This document shows, in pieces, positions 55,501 to 64,000 of a DNA stretch of 64,000 nucleotides. Below the pieces are notes generated by a model. The model searched no databases. It saw nothing but the letters and a program-made list of their open reading frames with translations, and was not told the origin of the DNA. The position numbers and the translations under genes are program-made. Source of the DNA: Taxillus chinensis (taxonomy: Eukaryota > Streptophyta > Magnoliopsida > Santalales > Loranthaceae); contig CM042089.1 of assembly GCA_023512835.1 (NCBI GenBank), positions 25,176,440-25,240,439 of the forward strand, in the 5' to 3' direction. Every line of letters begins with the position of its first letter. Position 1 is the stretch's first letter.

Positions 55501-58500
55501 GACTCTTTATCTATAGTTTCAAATTTAAATGATATATTGTATTCTAATTCTATAGGTTTAGATAATCACGAGAGTCGGGAATATCTTCTTTATGACTGTA
55601 GAGAGCCCCATAAATTGAGTTTTTCAATATCCTTTTTAATGCTATTTATTCTATTTTCAATTTCATCTCTTATTATCACCTGTCCAAATCTTATCTTGTT
55701 TTTGCTCTTCAGTCTTTTGTGTCTATTTCTAGTTATTTTCAATAAGCTTTTGAAGATCCCAAATAGAAATGTACTATGATAAAGGAAATAAAAATCCTTT
55801 AGAAGAACTCCATTTGGGAAATGGTTGAGTTACCTCTAAATATGAAGACGATGGAATGCAAATAGGTGTTTGGTAAATATAAATCAGATGGGACAGTTAA
55901 AAAATATAAAGCTAGATTAGTTGTCAAAGGCTACACTCAGACATATGAGATTAACTATCAAGAAACCATTGCCCCTAAGGTTAAAATGGGTATTGTTAGA
56001 GTTATTCTTTATCTTTTAGCTAATTTAGACCAACTATTATGACAATTTGACGTGAAGATTGTTTTCCTTTGTGGTAACTTGATGAAAGAGGTGTATATAG
56101 ATCTTCTTTCAGGTTTTACACCAAAAGAAGAAAATACAAGGTGAAAAAGTGTTATATGATTTGAAATAGTCAATGAGCGCTTGATTTGATCGCTTGAGTC
56201 ACTTAATGCATGCATATGGTTTCAAGCACTTTGCAAATAGCACATAAAGACTTAAGCAAGATTGTGCAATGAAGATCAGATAGTCAATTTGATGCTCTAA
56301 CAAGCATTCCAAAGTTTACTTAGTCTGATGCTCAGATGGTTAACTAGACACTTGGATTGCTAACTCGATGCTCGGACAAATGACCAAATGCTCAGATTGA
56401 CAAGGCAGATGCTCGGATCATCAATTCAATACTAATTGTGGAAACTTTTAAAGAAAGGATATCCGACTACTTGGCAACTTATTGGTCCTGTGATGAGCGA
56501 GACTTCAATGAGATATAATCTTTTAAGATCGTTTCCTTTTGCATCACACGAAGCATTTAACACACTCTGTACAAGAATCCTAAAAAGGAAAACAAGTCAT
56601 CTGAGAATCCTAATGTAATGATGGCCTTTGTATCTGGAACCCTATTTCACTAGCCCTATGAATACTTAGCCGTAAAATCATTGTAGTATGATTTTCAAGA
56701 GATACTCAAGCATCCATAGAGAAAGAAAATATGAAATCTCCTAAAAACTTGTGCTGACATTCCAAGTCTTTAACTAAAATTCTTTTAAATCCTAAAAGGC
56801 TTGTTCGTAAGTTTCTAGATAGAGAAAAGAGTGTTGTTCATTGTAACAATTGTTTTAAGCTTTTTAGGTTGTTGATAAACACTGTAAATCAACAGTGCCA
56901 TTTGTTTGTAATACTTTCACAGTATTAATCATAGTTATTAATGGAACGCCTAAGGCGTGCCTAAGTGCCAGGTGCAGGCGAGCGTAACCTCTGTGCTTCA
57001 CTTCGTCTCAAGCGAGGCGAGTTTTGCGAAGCACAGATAAAGTGTGCCTTTTTGCGCTTTGTTTTAAGGCTCAAGTGTCACGGGACTCGATTTCTTACGC
57101 CTCTCAAACTGTTGTGGCACTTAATTTTTTTTCACTTCGGGCTGTTAAACTTTTAAGGGTTGATGCGTATGTAGACTGGTTTCGATCTATCATCAGGCTC
57201 ATCAAGAGAACGGCTCCATTTCTCGACCAGTTTGTGTGAGGATGGTCAAATTCCTTCTTTAACGTTAAGTTCTTGACTAGCGGTATACTCTCCACACTCA
57301 AACGGGTCGTCACGTCTGAACTCCGAATAGACACATCATTTATCAGACACCAACTGTTTGGAGCCTTCCGTTGCGAACCATCTATCCTTCAACCAGCTCC
57401 TCTTATACAAGTAGAAATTCTTCCAATTTGGAATGTGCCATTGAGAGATGTCTGAAACTTGGGACGTAACATTCTCCTCCACTCAATTCTTACAACGCCC
57501 TCATTGCAGTTGTTAACATCGTTTCTTTGTAGCCTGTGACATCTTCTTTGATGCCCCCCGCTCGTCTAATGTCAACTAGTCGGCATCGCTTTCTTGTAGG
57601 CTGCAACACCTTCACCAAAAGATTTCCCACTCGTCCAATGTCCAACAGATAGGAGGCTTTCATGACCGTCCTGTGTGCTCCATCATACCTCATTGTTCAA
57701 CTCTATATTACACTCTAAAATACTCCACTTATGTGAATGCAAATGCATGTAAGACTCTACCAGTCAACTCACTTCTGTGAGCTCCCACCTTGGGATCACG
57801 TTACTCGTGAGAGTGCTCAGTAAGTCTTCAGAATATAAGCCGGTTTGACTCTAATATCACTTGCCACAGGGCCATATTTCTTGCGCTTCTCAACCCGTTA
57901 TGGCATTTAGGTTTTTTTTACCTCGGTCCACCAAGCTTTTAGGGGTTGAAGCATACATAGACCGGTTTCGTTCTGTCATTGGGCTCATCAAGAAAACGTA
58001 TTCAGTTATCGACTAATTTGTGTAAGGATGGCCAAATCCTTCTTCAATATCAAGTTCTTAACTAGCAATGTACTCTCCGCACTCAAGTGGGTTGGCACAT
58101 CTGAACTCTAAAAGGCTTTATCCATTCTCAAACACCAACTATTTGGAGTCTTCAGCTATACACCATTTATTTTTCGACTAGGCTCTCTCCTACAACTAGC
58201 ACTTCTTCCAATTTGGAATGTGCCACTAAGAGATGTCTTGAAATTTGAGGCGTGATACAAGGCACAAAGAAGACATGCCTTGAGAAAGCGAGGCATTTAC
58301 CATAAATATAAACAAAAAGAAAAGAAAAAGAAGGAAAGAAAAGAGTCGACAACCGTTGCTTCACTCCAGGGCCCTAGTGCCCTAGTGAGTCTCAACGACA
58401 CACAACAGGTTCTTCTTCTCTCTTTCTTCTTCTCTTTTCTCTGTTCTTTTTCTCTTTTCTCTCCTTTCTAGGCAGTAACATCGCTCCAACGCTTCTTCTT

Positions 58501-59391
58501 CCTGTCCGCTCTCTCAGCAACAACATCGCTCTAGCGCTATTACTTCTTCTTTTTCTTCAAGCTATTGCAAGTTATATGCCTATACCTGACTTTTTTTTTT
58601 AAGTGTGCTATTTATTGTAGGGTTCTCTTTTTTTTTTTTTTTTTTTGGGCGCCCCATTACCCTCTTCTTTTTTTAGGTTTGCTTAGGGTTTTTTGTGCTC
58701 CCTCTTTTTCTTTTTTTGTCTGCTTTTTGCTATAGGGTTTTTTTGTGCTCCCTCATTTTTTTGTTGTTTGCTCTATGCCCTCTACTATAGGGTTTTTTCA
58801 TTTAATATATGTATAACAATGGTTTTTTGTGTAATATTAGATAATATGTATATTATTATCTAAGACATTAAAATGTAAAATATAGTTTTTTGTGGTTGAT
58901 GCAATATATCATATATGTAAGAGATAGCATGTCTCTTTTTATATTATTATCATATATGTGTGCCTCACTTTTTTAAATTTGCACTTTTTCTTGTGCCTTG
59001 TGCCAAGGCAAGATGCAACTTTTGCGCTTTGAGTGCACCTTAAATAATTATGGTATTAATATAAATATATAAAGTTCTATGTTTTTTATTGTCTTCCATA
59101 AAATTATTTTATTGCAATCAAGCAAACATTCTTTTTACGAATAAAACTCCAACGTTTGAGGAGATCTATTCAATTCTCTTTTAAATCCTTCTCTGAAGCC
59201 CACAAGAGCATGCCCTTGATGTCTGGATTCATGGTCTTTGACTCATCCTTCAATTTAAATTTAAATTTTTTATTATAAAAATTAGAAAGAATTTTTAATT
59301 AATTAGCTATCATATATTTGTAATTATATAGATGCATATGTAATTTCTTAAATAGGATTATTTTTTAATTTAAGTCTCCTAATTGTGTGTG

Positions 59392-59422
<31 letters not shown>

Positions 59423-62400
59423 GAGTATTGTAATCTCTCAAAGTAGTAAAAAGGAGAGCTATTTTTTTCACTCTTTTCTATTTCCTACTATAAATAAACT
59501 AATGTCCTAGTTGATAAGGCATGATTTGCCACCCATCTCTCTCCATTGCCACTATCCCTCTCTAATTCACATTTTTACCTGGTATCAAACCAATCAATCC
59601 CCCCTAGTTTTGATAGACCTTTTCCTCTTCCTCTCTTTCATTTCTTTATCTCATTTTCTTTTTTTGTTTATTCTCTATAATGATCTTCTAGATGTACATG
59701 GCTGATTTTGCTAATATTGATGACCTGGATGGCCTATCTTCCCTAGCAGCCTTTCAACCCAAAGGCGTCAATATATTCCATGTTATTTTCTAACCCAGAT
59801 TTGCTGGTTTTTTCTTCGTTCCCAATCCAATTGTGTCGGGACTTCTATTATTGGAGATCTAATGAACATCTCTTTTGTGATAATGACCAAAGGTGGAGTT
59901 TGGGGAAGATTTTACCCTTATTCTGGTTGATGCTGTAGGGACGATGAGCTTGGTTTATTTCTGGACAAAGTTGGAAAGATCCATGAATTATCATATATGG
60001 CCAAAGACTGAGGGGCAGAATTGGAAATAATTGTATTGTTAGCTATGATTATTAGTTGTAGTTAGGTGTCATATTAGTTGTCATATTTCCCTAATCATGG
60101 TTGTAATTAAGTTACCTAATTAGTATATATATACATGTGTAATTGTTTAATAATATTAAGAACAAAGCATTATTGTATTTTCTTTTCTAGTGCATGGTTA
60201 TCCAAGAAGTAGTAAAGTGAATAATGTTACCGCTCTACATTTATAGAGGTTTTGGATTCCTCATTAGTTGGGGCAATCAAATAGTAGAGATTATTGATGA
60301 AGATTTTAGTTGATTTACTTGGTTTCAGGTGGATGGACAACCACTATAACTACATATGCTCATAATCATATTATGTTATTATACATATAATCTATTGTTC
60401 GTATCATATAATTGGAGCTATACGCAATCTTACAACCTATTGTTCCTCTATACATTTTATAGCATGTTTGGTACGCAGGAAAGGAAAGGAAAGGAATCAA
60501 ATTTCATTCCTTTCTCACGTTTGGTACAACAAGAGGAAAGGAATGAAGCATTAACTTGGGAATCTTATACCCCCACATAAGGGGATATCCATTCCTTCCA
60601 TCTATCAGGTTTACAAAGGTTTCCTTATGCAAGGGAACCTATTTTAAGGCATGTTTGGTGCAGGTTTTTCGTTTTCTGTTTTCAAAATTATTATTTGAAA
60701 ACACGTATTTTTTGTAAAATTTAAAACAATTTTTTGTTTGGTGGACAAACTCTGTTCTTCGTTTTTGTTCTTTAACGCAGAGGCAGTTCGCAGTCGGGGG
60801 GTGAGCAGCGGCGGCGGCGCGGTAGCGGGGGCACACGCACAGGGGTAGATTTCCGCTGGAGGGGAGAGGGGAGGTCGCGCGGGGGGGTGGGGGGTCGCGC
60901 GCAGGGGGAGATCGGCGTGGGGGGGAGAAGGGAGGTCGCGCCGGGAGGTTGGCCGTCGCGTGCAAGGGGAGATCGGCGCCGGGAGGGAGAGGGAAGGTCG
61001 CGCCGGGGGGTGGGGCGTTGCGCGCGCAGGGAGGAGAGGGGAGGAAGCTGCGCAGGGCGGCGGCGGCGGACTCACCGGAAAACTAATGGAAACAGAAAAC
61101 GCATATTAGAAAACATGTTAAATGTGTTTTCATTTTTTGATATTTAAAACAACTTGTTTTCAAAACTAAAAAAAAAAACTAGAACCAAACATATTATAGC
61201 AGGTGTTTTCTGTATTAAAATGCAGAAAACAGAAAACCAGTCCAGCAACCAAACACGCTCTTATTTTTTTGCCCTCAACCTTTTTTATTTCTGTATCCCT
61301 CAAACACACTCACGTTATCTCCTCTACCGCGCCCACCCCACCCGGACATGCTCTGATGCAGACTCTCCCATCTTTGCATCTCTCTCTCCCTCGCTCAACC
61401 CACCGACGCAAACCCACCCCCTCCACAGCCGCACAACCCCACATCACCGTTGTTGCCACGCGCACCCCCTACCGCCACCCCCACCGCGCACCCCCACCGC
61501 CACCGCTGCGCGTACCCCTCCACCTTGCCACCTCTCCACGGCCGCGCGCACTCCTAACCCCTATGCCTCCGCCTCGCCTTCTCCCACCGCTGTGGCCGCG
61601 CGCGCACCCCACCGCCACCGCTGCGCGCACCCCCCACTGCCACCGCTGCGCGCACCCCTCCACCTTGCCACCTCTCCACGGCCGCGCGCACCCCAACCCC
61701 TCCGCCTCGCCTTCTCCCCACTCCCCCCCAAGGCCGCGCATCGATCCCCTTCTCTGCTCCACAGCCACACCCGCATCAATCATCTTCTCTGCTCCACGGC
61801 CGCGCATCCTTCCTTGCAAGATCTATTCCGTGTTGAAAAAAAATAAAGAAAACACCATCAATTGGAAAAGTAAGAAATGAGGATATTTTGGTAATTTGAT
61901 TAATTCATTACCTTCCATTTCTGTGTATACCAAATGCATGTAAGGTAATTAAAATTTTCATTCCGTTTCCCATGTTAATCTTATTCCTACGGTGATTCCA
62001 TTCCTTCCAAAATGATTCCCGCGTACCAAACATAACCTTAATGTTATTATTGTCATGGATGGATCTTTGGCGGTTGTTGAAGGCAATGGGATATCCTGTC
62101 TCAATTCCAATATGTTGTCATTTGTACTTTATTTCTCATTGATACCATTTAATTTACTATATGTCAGTCATATTACTAGGTAATTAAACTGTTCTCTCTC
62201 ATGTTTTTTCCCAATTATTGTGTATTTCAAAAAATTAAGGGACGGTTTGATGGAGAATCTATGTTTTAAGGCCATGCCATTGCCACCATTAGTAGCTTTT
62301 CCATTATATCACCTAATTCTCTTGACGTTCTTTGTCGTCTCAGTCATTCGGCTCCTACAACTCTTGACAAATTAATAAATATCATCTGTTTAGTCATGAA

Positions 62401-63526
62401 CGTGAGTCATGTCAATTGTTAAACTTGATCGAAAGTCTTATTCTACTGTGGTCAATAAAAGAGTGTTGGCTTTCTTTGAGTTAATCTACTATGATGTATG
62501 GAGGCCGTGTCTGGTTGTATATAAAATATCTTGATGACACAAGTGTATTTATAAATAGTCAACAAGAATCATTTTGAGGTGTTTCAAATTTTTGAGAATT
62601 TTTTTGTTGAAATTCTAATGAGGTCATAAGGGCAGCATCTATAGAGGAGGAGCTCTTGAGGAACTACACCTTTTCTAAGTAGGCTAGTCACAATTGCCCA
62701 AGGTAAACAATTCAAGTAGGCCTTGGGCTTATGTATGAAAAAGCTTTTGGAGACAACAAATCAAGGGAGATCGTGATTATTTCTCCAAAAGATCCCTGGA
62801 TTCACATGTTGACTTGTTTCCAATATGGGCATGCATATAGAGGGGTGCATGGGTTTAAAGATTGAGTCCTATGCTTCAAAAAACCATCTAGTGGGTATAT
62901 TCGTACTAGAGATCAACTAGCGAATATACTTAATAACTCTACTCGAATGTGTCTTTATTTTATTGGTAACAAGTTGGGCATACTAGATATAAATATTCCA
63001 ACTTGAGGAGTGTGTTAGAAAGCTTGCTCATGGGATGGATGGTGGCGCTGTCAGCTGAGCCTCTGGTGTGGTCAAAAGGCTTGCAGGCACCTACTTCAAC
63101 TAGAGTATGTACCTGATAGTGGCAGAATGGTAGTAGGTGCCTCTTTTGATTAGGGCGGGCACCTAGTGTCTAGCTTAATGGGTTATTGTTCATCTATTGT
63201 TGTTATAATTTTTGTTTTATTATAAATAAACTAAAGCCTAGTTGTCAGGCACGATTCTCCCCCATCTCTCTCCATTACTGCACTCTCTTCATCTCTAACT
63301 TATGTTTTTGCATTTCCTCCAGTAATAATACTTTTTTAATGAAAATCCATTTCATTTTCTTTAATGCTTGTTACTTGATTGATTCATTTTCTTAATGTGT
63401 TAACAATGTCATTGCTAAATTATATGATTCTTAATGGTGATTCGAACAGGCAGGAACTCAATTCTGGGATCAAAAAATGGAAACGGAGCTTGCTGGGGGC
63501 CGTCTCAGTGGCACTACTTTTGACAG
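52542..63526 (+). CDS. Plastid-targeted HEAGH membrane protein, VIR3-like (3' end outside window)
   Basis: Exons are 52542-53037, 53827-53886, 54003-54251, 54572-54648 and 63450-63526, all GT-AG and in phase, giving 319 codons plus two bases so far. The start is the first ATG after an in-frame TGA at 52509. Residues 1-45 are Ser/Pro-rich and basic with almost no acids, like a plastid transit peptide. A conserved LRFLMSIQ region and SPKKWGISGSSSVFLAAFLG follow. Two hydrophobic helices lie near 200-215 and 224-245, then RRILVHEAGHLLT (HEAGH at 261-265), AYLMGCPIRGVILDP and AGTQFWDQKMETELA. There is no AAA domain. From memory this resembles the Arabidopsis VIRESCENT3/At1g56180 family, whose mutants interact with FtsH2 (VAR2) phenotypes. 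The subfamily is not certain. The fourth intron is 8.8 kb. Confidence 0.85.
55000..56230 (+). pseudogene. Copia remnant with LTR end, primer site and RT
   Basis: An LTR-like end (about 55000-55105) is followed by TTAGTATTAGAGCAA, a degenerate primer-binding site. An open frame at 55315-55779 has no clear domain in its first half. From about 55800 decayed RT blocks are recognisable: a KYKSDGTVKKYKARLV-like segment, AKGYTQTYEINYQETIAP-like, and a LANLDQLL-like block followed by FDVKIVFLCGNL. Stops are frequent. It lies in the fourth intron of the VIR3-like gene. Confidence 0.6.
56230..56929. other. Unassigned intron sequence left of the hAT-like element
   Basis: The sequence contains short reiterated phrases such as GATGCTC and CTCAGAT (56280-56430). 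No coding similarity. It may be the tail of the adjoining retrotransposon. Confidence 0.4.
56930..59052. mobile_element. Non-autonomous hAT-like element with exact 8-bp target duplication
   Basis: The left end CATAGTTATTAATGG and the right end, in reverse complement, CATAATTATTTAAGG form imperfect inverted repeats. GTATTAAT flanks both sides exactly (56922-56929 and 59053-59060). The subterminal parts are rich in GCGAGGCGAG, GTGCCTTTTTGCGCTTT and GTGCCTTGTGCC words, as in the hAT at 25350. There is no transposase. A TRIM-like element is nested at 57076-58259, so the host element was about 0.9 kb. Confidence 0.8.
57076..58259 (-). mobile_element. TRIM-like retroelement nested in the hAT-like element
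   Basis: Two direct repeats of about 395 bp (57076-57471 and about 57862-58259) start TGTTACGTCCCAAG or TGTATCACGCC on the - strand and end TGACA or TGGCA. The intervening sequence is about 390 bp and non-coding. On the - strand TGATATTAGAGTC follows the upstream LTR, close to the TGGTATCAGAGC primer site. GGAGGAGAA, a polypurine tract, lies directly before the downstream LTR. These are the parts of a terminal-repeat retrotransposon in miniature. I could not find a clean target duplication. Confidence 0.7.
59396..59421. repeat. (AT)n microsatellite
   Basis: A run of alternating AT/TA dinucleotides in the fourth intron of the VIR3-like gene. It lies just before LTR-like sequence of the next copia. 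Confidence 0.8.
60647..61260. mobile_element. Nested PIF/Tourist-like element with TTA target duplication and G-rich core
   Basis: The left terminus AGGCATGTTTGG and the right terminus, in reverse complement GAGCGTGTTTGG, are each followed inward by TTTTCTGTTTTC-like sequence. TTA flanks both sides (60644-60646 and 61261-61263). The core (about 60795-61075) is a G-rich repeat of GGGGAGATCGGCG and GAGGTCGCGC units. Proline/arginine-rich frames across it are compositional. Confidence 0.7.
61400..61810. repeat. C-rich imperfect tandem repeat
   Basis: A CACCCCTCCACCTTGCCACC-type unit followed by CTCTCCACGGCCGCGCGCAC occurs twice (about 61510-61553 and 61649-61692). Shorter CCACCGCTGCGCGCACCCC units lie between. 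Long frames on both strands result from base composition, not selection. Confidence 0.65.
62041..63012 (+). pseudogene. Copia protease/integrase and RNase H tail remnants
   Basis: Blocks include VMDGSLAVVEGNGISCLNS with NMLSFVLY, then PFNLLYVSHIT and LNCSLSCFFP (the copia segment after protease). A zinc-finger-like CQLLNLI region and VNKRVLAFFELIYYDVW, where the family has the F-D-L-x-H-S-D-V-W start of integrase, come next. At the end are RDQLANIL and GNKLGILDINIPT, the RNase H C-terminus. RT and most of integrase are deleted. Confidence 0.72.
63450..63526 (+). CDS. Isolated exon 5 of the VIR3-like gene
   Basis: This 77-bp exon lies 8.8 kb from exon 4 and encodes AGTQFWDQKMETELAGGRLS then GTTFD and two bases of the next codon. 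It continues the frame of exon 4 exactly. It starts after TTCGAACAG and ends at a GTGGGT donor. The conserved FWDQKM segment joins naturally to the GIQGQ end of exon 4. Confidence 0.85.
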
Positions 63527-64000
63527 GTGGGTTTGGCGTACGGTCATCCATAAGTTCAATTTAACTGAATTTGCCTATATCCAATAAGAAAAACAGTCAC
63601 TGTGTTGCTGATACAAATTGGAGCATGTTTGCAATATTAATTTCAAGTAAATTTTCGTAGTTTTTGAATCTCTAGTCATATGTCATATAAAACCCAGTGT
63701 GTATAGATATGTAGGGGAAGCAGGAGGTAACAGGAAGTGCGATATATTATTTTGAGTGATTGAGACAGCGCCCTTTTTGGGAAAAAAATTGGTCCTTGCA
63801 CTATATTGTCAGGAAAACAAATCTCTCCTTGCAAAAATTCCGCCATCCTCTCTCCCTCGACCATGCTCTTTCACTAAGACCGCTCCACCACCCTCCAAAT
63901 TGCCACCGCCTCCACCATCCATAGCCCTAGCCAGACACCACCAAACCAACCTCAACCGCCGCTCTTTTCCTCCACACTATAGCGTCTGCCCTTGTCCAAC
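63527..64000 (+). other. Intron 5 of the VIR3-like gene, running off the window
   Basis: The intron starts GTGGGT. No segment with the expected next exon (a second zinc-ligand region) is visible, and the last 160 bp are C-rich without a convincing frame. Confidence 0.55.

Larger units (their letters stand above)
60460..62037. mobile_element. PIF/Tourist-like element with TTA target duplication
   Basis: The left terminus is TAGCATGTTTGGTACGC and the right one, in reverse complement, GGTTATGTTTGGTACGC, so GTTTGGTACGC matches exactly. Both sides are flanked by TTA (60457-60459 and 62038-62040). The interior includes a C-rich imperfect repeat block (61400-61810) with no real gene. Another element of the same kind is nested at 60647-61260. 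Confidence 0.75.
59488..63312 (+). mobile_element. Decayed copia element carrying nested PIF-like elements
   Basis: The left LTR is truncated (about 59488-59580). The right LTR is 63013-63312, beginning TGTTAGAAAGC. They share TATAAATAAACTA, CATCTCTCTCCATT and the following C/T-rich end. TGGTATCAAACC, a primer-binding site, follows the left LTR at 59581. TTGAGGAG precedes the right one. The interior holds a protease-to-integrase relic and a RNase H tail. A PIF-like element (60460-62037) splits it. Confidence 0.7.

Noticed and set aside
55315..55779. A 154-residue frame with a hydrophobic tail, possible membrane protein
   Set aside because: It sits between a copia primer-binding-like site and RT relics, and its hydrophobic part is likely an out-of-frame reading of T-rich copia sequence.
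60639..61880. Several 100-230 residue frames rich in Pro, Arg and Gly
   Set aside because: They lie across the GC-rich cores of two nested PIF-like elements, overlap on both strands, and reflect composition only.
1..64000. tRNA, rRNA or CRISPR structures
   Set aside because: TGGTATCARAG sequences are retroelement primer-binding sites, not tRNA genes; no cloverleaf or regularly spaced repeat-spacer array was seen by eye.

Overview
The window is nuclear DNA from a flowering plant, most likely a woody eudicot. The evidence is spliced genes with GT-AG introns, plastid and peroxisome targeting signals, an AT-rich background, and many Ty1/copia, LINE, hAT, PIF-like and TRIM-like elements. I see no bacterial or organellar genes. 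The species cannot be named from sequence alone.

Three host genes are supported. (1) At the left edge, + strand, are the last three coding exons (1192-4007) of a peroxisomal 2,4-dienoyl-CoA reductase of the SDR family, ending in the peroxisomal signal SKL. (2) On the - strand, a complete FtsH12-type plastid AAA metalloprotease gene runs from 51403 down to 4703. I could place 19 exons with all phases in register (3021 nt including stop, 1006 residues). Its ATPase and protease motifs are intact, although its introns total about 43.7 kb. (3) On the + strand from 52542, head to head with FtsH12, is a plastid-targeted membrane protein with an HEAGH zinc motif (VIR3-like). Five exons are visible up to 63526 and the gene runs off the right edge.

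Most of the window is transposon-derived DNA inside introns. FtsH12 intron 17 (5057-10609) holds an internally deleted copia, a second decayed copia and a PIF-like element. Intron 14 (11152-15994) holds a minisatellite, a TRIM-like tandem and a LINE fragment. Intron 10 (16849-32575, 15.7 kb) holds copia debris, a MITE and an 8.3-kb copia with perfect target duplications that itself contains a 3.3-kb hAT element. Intron 9 (32793-38929) holds another copia of the same family, interrupted by a strange poly-C/poly-T tract. Introns 4 and 3 hold gypsy, copia and LINE remnants. Intron 4 of the VIR3-like gene (54649-63449) holds a copia remnant, a hAT-like element carrying a TRIM-like element, and another copia carrying two nested PIF-like elements.

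The genes are linked by theme. FtsH12 and the VIR3-like protein are both predicted plastid membrane proteins with HExxH zinc sites, and they share one roughly 1.1-kb divergent intergenic region. The dienoyl-CoA reductase belongs to peroxisomal fatty-acid oxidation and is simply the convergent neighbour of FtsH12. I found no convincing new enzymatic system. The main points of interest are the oversized but intact FtsH12 gene, the head-to-head protease pair, several nested transposons with exact target duplications, and a probable assembly anomaly near 35.5-36.1 kb.
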